NCBI RefSeq assembly: GCF_014646075.1
Contig: NZ_BMMT01000001.1
Span: forward strand, 583,930 to 647,929
DNA length: 64,000 nt
Direction: 5' to 3'
Source: Saccharopolyspora thermophila
GTDB lineage: Bacteria > Actinomycetota > Actinomycetes > Mycobacteriales > Pseudonocardiaceae
Shown here: positions 36,897 to 45,560 of the stretch, piece after piece
Layout of the letters: every line of letters begins with the position of its first letter
How positions within the stretch are numbered: the stretch's first letter is position 1
Made by a program: the position numbers and the translations under genes
Notes under the pieces: generated by a model
Database searches by the model: none
What the model was told of the DNA's origin: nothing
What the model saw: only the letters and a program-made list of their open reading frames with translations

Positions 36897-37874
36897 GTGG
36901 CGATCTCGGAGCTTACCGTTGAGGATGTCGCAGCGGGTGTGGCGGAGGTGTTGCCGGAAGCCGCTCCGGTTCGCCCCGTTCGTGCCCTTCGCCGTGGCCG
37001 AAGCCATGTGTCGTGGGTGCTGGAGTCGCCGCGCGGCCGGCTGGTCGGCAAGGTGCTGCTTGGCTGTCCGCGCGACGGGTTCATGGAACGGCTCGCCGAG
37101 CATCGGCGGGTCTGGGAGCACGGCGTTCTCGTCCCTCCTGTGCTGGCCTTCACTGACTCCTGCCCTGCCGTGGGTGGGCAACCGCTGACGGTGTTCGAGT
37201 ACCTGCCGGGCGTGGATGCCGAAGAAGCGTTGCCCTCGGTGGATGCCGATAGGGCGCTTGCGTTGATGCGCGATACCGGAGCGGCGCTGGCTCGGCTGCA
37301 TCAGGTTCCGGTCGGTGGCTTCGGTGATGCTGTCGGCGGGCTTGGTGTGGGTCCTGCCTCGTGGGGTGCGGTGGTCGCGGGGCGAGCCGCGTGGCTGCGT
37401 GACGCCTATCGGAGTCTGGACGAGGCACCGTTGGCGTTGGTTGAGGCCGGAATTGGCTTGCTGTGCCGGTTGGCCGACGACGTGTCGCCAAACGTGCGCC
37501 CAGCCGTGGCGCACTTGGACGTGTACTTGCCGAACATCCTGGTGGATGACAAGGGCCGGTTCCGAATTTTGCTCGATCTTGAGCATGTCCGGTGGGTCGA
37601 TCCGGTCATGGATTTCGTCAAGCCAGCTATGTGGATGTTCGCCGAACGACCAGCATGGGCCGATGCCTTCGCCGATGGTTACCGGTCGGCCGGTACGTGG
37701 CCGGAACGCTGGTCAGAGCGGCTGTCCGTCGCGACGGGATTGGAACTGTTGACCGGCGTGCAGTACTGGATACGGGTTGCTGATCATGAAATGCGAGAGG
37801 ACTACCTGCGTCGGCTACGGGCATGGGTCCGCTCGGACGGTGCCGCTCACGTCTGGGCGTCGATCAGGCCATGA
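36897..37874 (+). CDS. APH-family phosphotransferase
   Basis: A 325-residue aminoglycoside/choline-kinase-like protein. The catalytic loop is HLDVYLPNIL (Asp near residue 205, metal-binding Asn) and the second metal motif is LLDLEHVRW. Drug-resistance APH enzymes and small-molecule kinases share this fold; nothing here tells which. GTG 36897 begins the protein-like sequence (AISELTVEDVAAG). Its 3' end overlaps the convergent P-loop kinase gene by 11 bases. Proximity to the glycosyltransferase operon may mean it phosphorylates a sugar. Confidence 0.85.
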   Translation: MAISELTVEDVAAGVAEVLPEAAPVRPVRALRRGRSHVSWVLESPRGRLVGKVLLGCPRDGFMERLAEHRRVWEHGVLVPPVLAFTDSCPAVGGQPLTVFEYLPGVDAEEALPSVDADRALALMRDTGAALARLHQVPVGGFGDAVGGLGVGPASWGAVVAGRAAWLRDAYRSLDEAPLALVEAGIGLLCRLADDVSPNVRPAVAHLDVYLPNILVDDKGRFRILLDLEHVRWVDPVMDFVKPAMWMFAERPAWADAFADGYRSAGTWPERWSERLSVATGLELLTGVQYWIRVADHEMREDYLRRLRAWVRSDGAAHVWASIRP

Positions 37875-38511
37875 GCAGGTCGGCGACTCGGCAGGCGTAG
37901 GCGTCCCAGTCCTGTTTGGCCGTGTCGATGACGCACAGTGGCAAGGGCGAGGTCCTTGCCCAGGCCATCAAGTCGTCTTGCGCACACCTGATGTGCTCGG
38001 CTCGCGCGGCATCGGTGGTGCCGAAGCCTTCCAAGTAGCGTGCCCATTTCGCTCCACGTTGCAAGCGCGTGGATTCCACGCATTGAGCGCGGATGCGGTG
38101 ATCAGGGACGCGCAGGAGCACCAGGTGCAGGCCGAGAGCGCTAAGGCGCTGTTCAAGGTCCCGGAGAACCGCGCGGTCCAGCGGTAGCCCGTACATCGGG
38201 GCGTCAAAGCCGAGCCCTTCCAGCACGCAGGTCGGTGTCCACGCGGCCGCGAAACGATGACGGGGCAGGGTACTGGCGTGAAATCGTCGGTCGATCTCTT
38301 CGAGGAAGGCTGTCAAGGCTTCCAGCCACGACAGGATGTTGGCCGCGTGCTCGTGTTGCTGGCCGGGTGTGTAGGTGCGGGTGGTGATGGTCGCCGCTTG
38401 CGGCATCGTGATCAGTGTTTGGCATCCGTCCTTGACGAGCCGCGCGACGGTGCGCTGATAGACCGAGGTTTTTCCCGCGCCCCAGACTCCGGCCAGCACG
38501 CATCCCCTCAC
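37864..38511 (-). CDS. P-loop kinase-like ATPase
   Basis: A 215-residue P-loop protein. The Walker A GVWGAGKTS at residues 8-16, just after a short beta strand, and the general length resemble deoxynucleoside or thymidylate kinases, with a lid-like region near RLQRGAKWARYLEGF. The substrate is unknown. Its ATG overlaps the upstream stop by four bases, and it is the last gene of a five-gene overlapping operon (epimerase, GT4, HprK-like kinase). Confidence 0.8.
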   Translation of the reverse strand: MRGCVLAGVWGAGKTSVYQRTVARLVKDGCQTLITMPQAATITTRTYTPGQQHEHAANILSWLEALTAFLEEIDRRFHASTLPRHRFAAAWTPTCVLEGLGFDAPMYGLPLDRAVLRDLEQRLSALGLHLVLLRVPDHRIRAQCVESTRLQRGAKWARYLEGFGTTDAARAEHIRCAQDDLMAWARTSPLPLCVIDTAKQDWDAYACRVADLLMA

Positions 38512-39554
38512 CGCTGCGTCCCGTGATAAGCCGCTGCGGCCACGTCCGGTAACTCGCTCGGATCGGTCCAGGCCAGCGCGAGAACCGGCATCGTCTCGGC
38601 AAGGCGGAGCCAGAACTCACTATCCCTAGCGGAAACTTCGGCGTTTCGGGCGAGGAGGGGACGCAGGTTAAGCCAGTCTTCCGCGAAGAAGTCTTCCACG
38701 CTGAAGTCGAGATGCTGCTGGACGAATCCGCTATCCGGGTTCATTACGGGTGTCGAGGGCGAGCGCGTGAGGATCACGATCCGCTGTATCTCGGTAATTG
38801 GCAGCGTCGGGCGGCCTACCAGCCGGGAGACTTCCCACGGTGTGAGTTCGATTTTGCCGTCGACGAGGTGTCGTCCCCGGACGGGCTCGAAGTCGGTGAG
38901 GGCGTTGGCCAGGGTGGGAGAGCCGCCGATGCCCTCTGGGGTGAAGCGCCACGCCAGCGGAACGCCGATGGCATGCCATTGGCGACCACGCCTCGGGATG
39001 AGCACGGCGCGGTCGTTGGCGACTGGGTGCGCGCCGTGGTCTTCGATGAGGTGTGTCAGCACGGTGGTTTTGCCTGAACCGGGATGCCCACCGATGAGCA
39101 CGCCGTGGCCGTCGATGTCGACCGCTGCGGCGTGCACGCAGCGACCTGCCTGGATTTCGCCTCCACGCATGAGGAGTTGCCGCACCACGCGAGTGCCGAT
39201 GCTGGCCGCCACCCTGGGCTGTTCGGCGGCGATGACCAACAGATCAGGAGTCGCGGTGATCACGTGGTCCGGCGCGTATTCGGGAAGCAGGACTTCGTGC
39301 CCCTCGGTGATCCAGGCTCGATAGCGCTGATCAGGGTGGCTGGTGCGCAGGGCGGTGGCGGGCTGGTCGGCCAGTGATCTCCGGGCGTCGGCGACAGCAG
39401 CCGAGTCGCAGCTGATCGACACCGTGATGTCCGGCTCGCCGTCCAGGGTGGGCACGAGGAACGGGCTCACGTAGTGACGCATCGCCTCGTGGACCGGTTC
39501 GGGCGCGACGACGGAGCAGGTGCAGGGGCCGAGGTTGAGGAGTCGAGTGCTCAT
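38508..39554 (-). CDS. HprK-like kinase
   Basis: A 348-residue protein with an HPr-kinase-type C-terminal domain. The P-loop GGHPGSGKTT (155-164) is preceded by VHAAAVDIDGHGVLI, the arrangement seen in HprK-like kinases of RiPP and polysaccharide clusters. The DRAVLIPR and GIPLAWRF-like segments also fit. Related enzymes phosphorylate a Ser or a sugar-like acceptor. ATG 39554 overlaps the upstream glycosyltransferase stop (ATGA). No HPr or obvious precursor peptide is nearby. Confidence 0.82.
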   Translation of the reverse strand: MSTRLLNLGPCTCSVVAPEPVHEAMRHYVSPFLVPTLDGEPDITVSISCDSAAVADARRSLADQPATALRTSHPDQRYRAWITEGHEVLLPEYAPDHVITATPDLLVIAAEQPRVAASIGTRVVRQLLMRGGEIQAGRCVHAAAVDIDGHGVLIGGHPGSGKTTVLTHLIEDHGAHPVANDRAVLIPRRGRQWHAIGVPLAWRFTPEGIGGSPTLANALTDFEPVRGRHLVDGKIELTPWEVSRLVGRPTLPITEIQRIVILTRSPSTPVMNPDSGFVQQHLDFSVEDFFAEDWLNLRPLLARNAEVSARDSEFWLRLAETMPVLALAWTDPSELPDVAAAAYHGTQR

Positions 39555-40822
39555 CGGCGTCCTTCCGCTGCGGTTCCGGTTGTCTGTCGCCGGAGCCAAC
39601 GGGGTTGTCCGGGCCGAGTGGTTTGCGGGTCCCCGAGGGCGTCTTGATCGGCGTGTTCGATCAGCCAACGGGGCACGCCCGCGCAGTGGTTGTCGATGGC
39701 AGGGCTCGGCCCCGGTGGCAGCGTGGTGAGCCAGGCTCGACCCTGCCGCACCAGATCAGCGCCGATACGTTGCCAGGACAACTCCCCCTCGACGCAGCGG
39801 CGGCCGGCTCGGCCGATCTCGCTGAGAGCGGTGGGATCGCGCATCAGCGCGGCGATCCGGGCAGGCCACTGGCTGAGAGCGTCCTCCACGACCACACCGG
39901 GATGGTTGGGCGGTAGTCCGGTCACGGCTTCGCTAGTGCCCAGGACAGGCAGTCCGGCGGCGAGATAGTCCAGGACCTTCATCTTCGCGCCCGACCCGGC
40001 TGTGAGCGGGGCGAGAGCCAGCGTCGTCCCTCGAAGACCGTCGTTGATCGTATCCACGCGGCCAGTGAACTCGATTCCGCTGCCATCGTGGGTCAGTTCG
40101 GCAGGCCCGCGGCCGATGACCCGGACCCGAACATCGAGATCGTCAGCATGGAGCGCGGGAAGGATCGTACTGCGGATCGCGTCGACCGCTCGGGCGTTGG
40201 GCTGATAGTAGAGGTTGCCGAGAAACACCAGCGTCGCGGCGTTGGCATCCGGCCCCCAACAGTGGCGCTGCTGCGGGTCCGCGCCATTGGGCAGCAAGGC
40301 TGTTCGGACGCTCGGCACGCCTGTGGTGGCCGCCATCGTGGTCTCGTTGCGGGTCGAGACGATCACATTGTCGGCTGTGCGCAGCGCGACACGCTGTATC
40401 GTCGCGTGGCCCTCGACGGTCTCCGCAGGTTCGCCCAGGCTGGCCGCGACGGCGGCATCATCATCGTGCACGTCGTAAACGAGCCGCGCATCAAGCAGTC
40501 GGGCCAGGTCACGCCCGATTGACACCAGCGATTCGGCCTCGCACAGAACAACAAAGTCCACCGTGGCGAGGTCGAGCAGTCCGGCAAGCGCGTTGGGGGT
40601 GTAAAAGTCGTTCGGGTGCACCAACGCGAGATCGAACGGCCAGTCGGCTGCGGTTCCGTAGTCCGCGCCTCTATCACACAGCACCATCGTGACGGCGGCA
40701 CCCGCTCGATGGCTGTGTTCGGCGAGCGCCAAGGTTCGGGCGGGTGTGCCCGCCAAGGCTTGACCGCGCCACACATTCGGCGTGTCCAGCAAAAAGACAA
40801 GGCTTGGAACCGTAATGCTCAC
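39551..40822 (-). CDS. Family 4 glycosyltransferase
   Basis: A 423-residue GT-B glycosyltransferase. The C-terminal donor domain has LVFLGNLYYQPN, VRVIGRGP and the GSGAKMKVLDYLAAGLP stretch with a following Thr-Ser-Glu, typical of the GT4 family, which uses nucleotide sugars with retention. The N-terminal acceptor domain shows a DVHDDDAAVAASLG segment. The stop overlaps the next gene and its own ATG overlaps the epimerase stop. The upstream epimerase could make its donor sugar. Confidence 0.9.
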   Translation of the reverse strand: MSITVPSLVFLLDTPNVWRGQALAGTPARTLALAEHSHRAGAAVTMVLCDRGADYGTAADWPFDLALVHPNDFYTPNALAGLLDLATVDFVVLCEAESLVSIGRDLARLLDARLVYDVHDDDAAVAASLGEPAETVEGHATIQRVALRTADNVIVSTRNETTMAATTGVPSVRTALLPNGADPQQRHCWGPDANAATLVFLGNLYYQPNARAVDAIRSTILPALHADDLDVRVRVIGRGPAELTHDGSGIEFTGRVDTINDGLRGTTLALAPLTAGSGAKMKVLDYLAAGLPVLGTSEAVTGLPPNHPGVVVEDALSQWPARIAALMRDPTALSEIGRAGRRCVEGELSWQRIGADLVRQGRAWLTTLPPGPSPAIDNHCAGVPRWLIEHADQDALGDPQTTRPGQPRWLRRQTTGTAAEGRR

Positions 40823-41805
40823 GATGCCTTTCCCTCCGGCTCGTCGATACCCGTGCGCAGATCAGCCGTGATCGCGTGTTGGATGCCCTCATGCAACGAC
40901 GTGCGCGGCCACCACGGCACGATCTCGCGCAAGCGGTTCGCATTGGCGCACGACACCGGCCGTGAGCGGCGACGGAGCCGGGTCGAGTCCACCCGTGTTT
41001 CCAGGTGTCGGCCGGTCAGGCTGGCAACCAGGTCCACCAGTTCACGACCAGACACCGGAGTCCCCGCGCCGACGTTGACGACAGCCGGCTCAGCCCTGCG
41101 CAGCAAGACGACCAATGCCTCAGCAACGTCATCGACGTAAACGAAGTCACGTGCCTCGTCGAGGTCCCCGAGATGCAGAACCCGTCCGCGTCGCGCCTGC
41201 CGCAGAATCTCGGGCAGCAGGTGGGGATGTGGATCGCCAGGACCGTACACATTGAACAGCCGCGCTACCACGGATTCGCAGTGGCCAAGCCGGTGGGCCT
41301 GATCGCACACCAACCGTTCGCCCAGCAGTTTGGACCAGCCGTACGCGCCCTGCGGTCCCACGCGATCGTCCTCGCCATGCGGGCTCTCGCTCGGCGCGTA
41401 CACGTCAGCAGTCGACGCGAACAGCAGCCGTTGCGGCGGACGGACGGCGCAGGCATCCAACACGTTCTGTGTGCCCATGACGTTGATGTCCAAGGTTTCG
41501 GCGGGCGATGTCTCGCAGTCAGGGATGAAGTGCCGTGCGGCCAGATGCATCACACCCCACGGACGTGCGGTCATCATCAGTCGAATGAACTCAGCACGAT
41601 GGCGAATATCGAGGACCCGAACGCGTACCTCGGCGCTGTCGGCGAATTCGTCCAGCCGGTGCAGGGTTCCGGCGCTGCCGTCGTCTACTGCCACGACACG
41701 AAAGCCCTGGGCGCGAAGGCATCTCACCACGGGCACGCCGATGAGACCGGCGGCCCCGGTGACGAGCACGGTGCGAGGCGTCTTGTCACTGGTCGTCGAG
41801 AGCAT
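40819..41805 (-). CDS. NAD-dependent sugar epimerase/dehydratase (extended SDR)
   Basis: A 328-residue extended short-chain dehydrogenase. The NAD motif GAAGLIG lies near residue 17, the catalytic pair YGWSK (Tyr-x3-Lys) and the Ser/Thr in FASTADVY are present, and RLFNVYGPGDP is the sugar-nucleotide signature. It probably converts a nucleotide hexose for the following glycosyltransferase. AAAGGA precedes ATG 41805. The 5' end lies within the end of the membrane-protein gene (20-base overlap). Confidence 0.92.
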   Translation of the reverse strand: MLSTTSDKTPRTVLVTGAAGLIGVPVVRCLRAQGFRVVAVDDGSAGTLHRLDEFADSAEVRVRVLDIRHRAEFIRLMMTARPWGVMHLAARHFIPDCETSPAETLDINVMGTQNVLDACAVRPPQRLLFASTADVYAPSESPHGEDDRVGPQGAYGWSKLLGERLVCDQAHRLGHCESVVARLFNVYGPGDPHPHLLPEILRQARRGRVLHLGDLDEARDFVYVDDVAEALVVLLRRAEPAVVNVGAGTPVSGRELVDLVASLTGRHLETRVDSTRLRRRSRPVSCANANRLREIVPWWPRTSLHEGIQHAITADLRTGIDEPEGKAS

Positions 41806-42301
41806 GGCGTCCTTTCGGCGGGTGGGCGCGTACGTCGTCACGCCCCGGTCCCTGTGGTCGTCGATCTTGTCGTAACTGGGGAGATTGCTGCGAATACTTA
41901 TCGTGTTCTGGGTCGTCGGAGCTGCCGATTTCCAGCGCCTCCAGACCTGCCCGCGTGACCGCGCTCGGGAGGGTGGGGGTGTCATCGGCGAGGACCAGCC
42001 GTGGCATCACCGAGGTGGACAGAAGGTCTTGGACATACGGCCGTACGGGGGTGACTTCCTCCACCGGCTCGTCCGGGTGGACGGTGGGCCAGCCCGGCGT
42101 GTCGTCCGGTTCGGAAAGGTGGTGCTTACCCATCGCTGTCCGCACGGGCTCAGCGGTTTCCGAGGGTAGGTAGAACCGGGCGAAGCGTGCAGCGGCCTTG
42201 GCCGCGCGGACCTCTTTGCGCCAGGCCGACCAGGACCACCACGCGATCCACAGCAGCAACGCCGCGAGGGGTGTCAGCGCAAGGCATGCCCAGCCGTTCA
42301 C
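41786..42301 (-). CDS. Single-pass membrane protein
   Basis: A 171-residue protein with one N-terminal TM (about residues 4-24, LALTPLAALLLWIAWW) and a hydrophilic, Pro/Asp-rich cytosolic tail. It has no recognised domain. It is the first gene of the overlapping operon with the epimerase. It may anchor the pathway at the membrane or belong to the element backbone. Confidence 0.6.
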   Translation of the reverse strand: MNGWACLALTPLAALLLWIAWWSWSAWRKEVRAAKAAARFARFYLPSETAEPVRTAMGKHHLSEPDDTPGWPTVHPDEPVEEVTPVRPYVQDLLSTSVMPRLVLADDTPTLPSAVTRAGLEALEIGSSDDPEHDKYSQQSPQLRQDRRPQGPGRDDVRAHPPKGRHALDDQ

Positions 42302-42333
42302 GGCACATCACGTCGAGACCGCGAGCACGCACG

Positions 42334-42824
42334 TCAGATGTCGCGCACGCGGTTCGATTCCGCCCGTTGCCCGGTGTCGGAGCCACCGGAGGATTCCGCG
42401 CTTGCGTCACACTCGGGAGGCGGCTTCGGGCGAACGACCAGCAACCGTGCGCCGGTTGCCCGGAGACGATGCGTGAGCGCGTCAGCAATCGTCGCGTCCG
42501 ACGCCAGGTGCGCGGCGCTGATGGTGACCGCCGCAAACGAATCTGGCAGCCGCACAATCCGGAAAGCCCTGGGCGGGTCACCACGTCGCCCGCGATGCCG
42601 TAGTCGACGAACACCCCACACAGCCGCAGCCGCTCTTGCCAGCAGAACCGCTCCAGCACTCTTCGGCAGGCACGGACATACCGGGCACGACGATGGCTTG
42701 AACGGATGTAGCCATACACCACGGGACGTCCGGTGGGCACCGATCGGAAGATCGGCGGCGTCGACAACAGGCGCTCCAACTCCCCGATACGTTGATCCAA
42801 CGGCCCATAGCTGAACTCGTTCAT
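42334..42824 (-). pseudogene. Resolvase-like gene with a -1 frameshift
   Basis: The 5' part (MNEFSYGPLDQRIGELERLL, then VVYGYIRSSHRRARYVRACRRVL and CGVFVDYGIAGDVVTRPG) resembles a serine-resolvase N-terminal fold without an obvious intact active site. Near 42565-42583 the frame must shift by -1 to continue as FRIVRLPDSFAAVTISAAHL to the end at 42334; without it, translation runs into non-protein sequence. A lost base in or near the CCCAGGG run explains this. Confidence 0.65.
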
Positions 42825-42828
42825 GGCT

Positions 42829-43038
42829 TCAGAACCCCTCCCGAAGCCGACAGGCCAGCCGCACTTGCGAACACGGCCACGGCTTGCCGCATTGGTCGCA
42901 ATGGGTGTCCGGTCTCGCACCACCGGGCCGATGCAGCAGTAGCGCCAAGCAGATCAGCTCGTAGAGCAATACCGGTTCCGGCACGGCGCGGCGCTCACCG
43001 GTGCTCGGCTCCGGCGTGACCGCCAGAAGAGTTGCCAT
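42829..43038 (-). CDS. Small zinc-knuckle hypothetical protein
   Basis: A 69-residue protein ending CDQCGKPWPCSQVRLAC, with four Cys in a zinc-finger-like spacing, after a helical LLYELICLALLL stretch. This type occurs in clusters of small ORFs beside XRE regulators in actinomycete elements. ATG 43038 is used; a longer reading from 43173 is possible but less protein-like. It lies 4 bases before the resolvase-like pseudogene, so the two form a unit. Confidence 0.55.
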   Translation of the reverse strand: MATLLAVTPEPSTGERRAVPEPVLLYELICLALLLHRPGGARPDTHCDQCGKPWPCSQVRLACRLREGF

Positions 43039-43262
43039 GTCCAGCCACCCACTCCCGTCTCTTGCGTTCGCGGTCTTGGGCGGCACCTGGCGTTGGGGCG
43101 GGGAGCCACCGAGCGCTACTTGATCGGGGTTGCGCTCGATGTGCCCGGTCGGGGGTCGGGCGTTTCCCAACACCAGGTGCCTTGACGATCAGGGAACCGG
43201 GTGGGTCCGGATGTGCGTCACGATGTGCGTGCAACAGCCACACCGGCAGCCACCAGCCGTTA

Positions 43263-43279
43263 TGCTGATCTAGTCAGCA
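43263..43279. promoter_or_regulatory. Inverted repeat upstream of the XRE regulator
   Basis: TGCTGA (43263-43268), five bases, TCAGCA (43274-43279), about 30 bases before the XRE gene start and overlapping a TATGCT that could be its -10. This is a plausible autoregulatory operator. Confidence 0.5.
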
Positions 43280-43309
43280 CCCCCATGGACACTCGGAAGA
43301 GTGATCGAC

Positions 43310-44620
43310 ATGGCCCGCGAACCCGAGACCATCGCCCAGCAGCGTCGCGCCCTGGGCGAACAGCTCGCCGCGTTCCGGCAGGCCGCCGACCTGACCCAAA
43401 GGCAACTGGCCAAGGCCGCGTTCTGCGACCGCACGACGGTGACCCACATCGAGAAGGGACGCGCCCGCGCCGACGAACGGTTCTGGCAAGCGTGCGACGA
43501 CGCGGTAGGGGCAGACGGCGTGCTACTGGCGGCCTTCCACGACCTGGTAGCTGCCAAACAAGCCCACGATCAGCAGGAACAGCAAACACGACTCGCGCAG
43601 GCCCGAGCGCGCGCCAAATCGCTGAGCACGAACGGGCACGCCGCTCCCGCGCCTGCGTCACCAATGATCGACACTGTGGGACTGGTCGATCCCCCCACGC
43701 CTTCCGTCCGGCTCGACAGCGGTTACGTCGAAACGCTGCGTAGCCGCATCGGCGAGCTTGTTGACCTCGATATCCAGTTCGGCGGCGACCAGTCCTCCGG
43801 GGTCGCCCTCCAGCTCTTCCGCTCGGTTCACCGCAAACTCGGGGCCAGCCAGTGCGACCCCAGCATCGAACGCGACCTGTACGCCGCAGCCGGCGAACTC
43901 GGCGAAGTCACGGGGTGGCTGCTCTACGACGCGGGCAAACACGATCTCGTGCGCCGCATCAACCACGAAGCCCTGCACCTGTCCCGCTTGGCCGGGGACC
44001 ACAGCATGGAGCTGCTGATCTTGCAGAACATGGCCATGCACGCCGGTCACCTCGGCCGTCCCGTGGAAGCCCTGCGCATCGCGCGCATGGTGCTGGAAAC
44101 CAACACGCTCTCGCCCCGGCTGGAAGCCCTCTTTCGGACCCGCGAAGCCCGCGCACTGGCGCTGGCAGGTGACGAGACCACGGCCGAACGCACGTTCCGC
44201 CAAGCCCACTCCCTGTACCTGGACGGTGTACGCGACGACGACCCGGCATGGGCCTGGTGGATCAACGACCAAGAGTTGGCCTGGCACGAAGCCATGATCC
44301 AGGCGGACTCGGCCGACTGGAACCAGGCGGCCGACACCTTCCAAGCCTCCATCGAGGTCACCCCAGGCCGTGAAGTGCGACGCCGCTACAACCACCTCGC
44401 CTCCCTGCTCAACGCGCAGATTCGTGCGCAAGCGTGGCGGGACGCAGACCAAACGATCGAGCGCGTCATGCCTTACGTCGACGAGGTCGGCTCAACCCGA
44501 ACCGCAACCACCCTCTTGGGCGCGCTCGATCAGCTCGACGTCACCCACGCCAAGCCCTCAGTCCGCGACGCAGCCTGCCAGCTCCGGAGCATCCTGGTCG
44601 ACGCCGGATACGGGCACTAA
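43310..44620 (+). CDS. XRE regulator with TPR-like C-terminal domain
   Basis: A 436-residue regulator. An N-terminal HTH_XRE (about residues 10-65, ALGEQLAAFRQAADLTQRQLA and TVTHIEKGRARADE) is followed by a linker and a long helical repeat region (about 120-430) of TPR type. Actinomycete regulators of this build often control small adjacent loci and respond to a ligand. ATG 43310 lies ten bases after GGAAG; GTG 43301 is too close. It is divergent from the small minus-strand ORFs and convergent with the methyltransferase gene. Confidence 0.88.
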   Translation: MAREPETIAQQRRALGEQLAAFRQAADLTQRQLAKAAFCDRTTVTHIEKGRARADERFWQACDDAVGADGVLLAAFHDLVAAKQAHDQQEQQTRLAQARARAKSLSTNGHAAPAPASPMIDTVGLVDPPTPSVRLDSGYVETLRSRIGELVDLDIQFGGDQSSGVALQLFRSVHRKLGASQCDPSIERDLYAAAGELGEVTGWLLYDAGKHDLVRRINHEALHLSRLAGDHSMELLILQNMAMHAGHLGRPVEALRIARMVLETNTLSPRLEALFRTREARALALAGDETTAERTFRQAHSLYLDGVRDDDPAWAWWINDQELAWHEAMIQADSADWNQAADTFQASIEVTPGREVRRRYNHLASLLNAQIRAQAWRDADQTIERVMPYVDEVGSTRTATTLLGALDQLDVTHAKPSVRDAACQLRSILVDAGYGH

Positions 44621-45519
44621 CCCGCGCCGACCACAGCCCGAGCGATGTTGCCGATATCAGCCGGGCGCACTCGGCAACACCCGCCCACGATCCGTGCACC
44701 GTCAGCCACCCACTGCCGGGCTTGCACTGCGGAATACCGCGACGGTCCCAGCCACGTCCGGCGCTGCGCATCCCAGCCCTCGCCGCTGTTCGGATAGACG
44801 ATCACCGGCTTCCCGGTCACTTCACGTGCCGTGGCGATCGCGGCTGGCACGTCGGACGGGGCACAACAGTTGACGCCCACTGCCACAACCTCCGGCACAT
44901 CTCTGGCGAGCGCGAACGCCTCCGCCATCGGTTGCCCGGCGCGCGTGCGATTCCCGTCGATGTTGTATGTCAGCCACGCAGGAATGCCGATCCCGGAAAC
45001 CACGATCATCAACGCTTCCGCCTCGTCGATGTCCGGCACCGTCTCCAGCGCCAGCACATCCGGCCCCGCGTCCGCCAGCACCTCCAGGTGGGGACGGTGC
45101 CATGCCGCCAACTCAGCCACGCTCAACCCGTAGCGGCCCCGATACTCCGACCCATCGGCCAAGGCTGCACCATACGGGCCGAGCGAGGCCGCCACCCACC
45201 GCTCACGCCCGTCATCGGCCATCTCAGCGCGGGCAGCCTGCGCCAGCTCGACGCTGCGCCGCAACAACCGACCAGCGTCATCCCGCCCGATGCCCCGCTC
45301 CGCGAAGCCATCGAAGGATGCCTGGTAGCTCGCCGTCGTCGCGATCACGGCGCCCGCGCGGAAGAACGCCAGGTGAGCGGCCTTGATCTCCTCGGGAGCG
45401 TCCACCAACAACCGCGCCGACCACAAAGGGTCCGAGAGATCATGCCCGCGCGCCTCAAGCTCGGTCGCCAAACCACCATCCGTGATCAGAGGAGCGCCGT
45501 TCGTTTCGAGGAAGCCCAC
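44617..45519 (-). CDS. mmuM: Homocysteine S-methyltransferase
   Basis: A 300-residue zinc-dependent homocysteine methyltransferase, probably using S-methylmethionine or SAM to make methionine. The zinc Cys ligands are in VGVNCCAP and IVGGCCRV, and the domain opens with the family LITDGGLATELEARG. Length is normal. It overlaps the 3' end of the XRE gene by four bases on the opposite strand. As element cargo it may recycle homocysteine, but the chromosomal need is not clear. Confidence 0.9.
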   Translation of the reverse strand: MGFLETNGAPLITDGGLATELEARGHDLSDPLWSARLLVDAPEEIKAAHLAFFRAGAVIATTASYQASFDGFAERGIGRDDAGRLLRRSVELAQAARAEMADDGRERWVAASLGPYGAALADGSEYRGRYGLSVAELAAWHRPHLEVLADAGPDVLALETVPDIDEAEALMIVVSGIGIPAWLTYNIDGNRTRAGQPMAEAFALARDVPEVVAVGVNCCAPSDVPAAIATAREVTGKPVIVYPNSGEGWDAQRRTWLGPSRYSAVQARQWVADGARIVGGCCRVRPADIGNIARAVVGAG

Positions 45520-45560
45520 AAGGTCACTCTAAGCCCCGATCGCCTTCCTCTCGTCCCGCG

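Noticed and set aside
40340-40359. A GGTCTCG and a TCGAGAC in the glycosyltransferase gene as a third iteron site
   Set aside because: One isolated pair is within chance expectation; it lacks the regular spacing of the two arrays.
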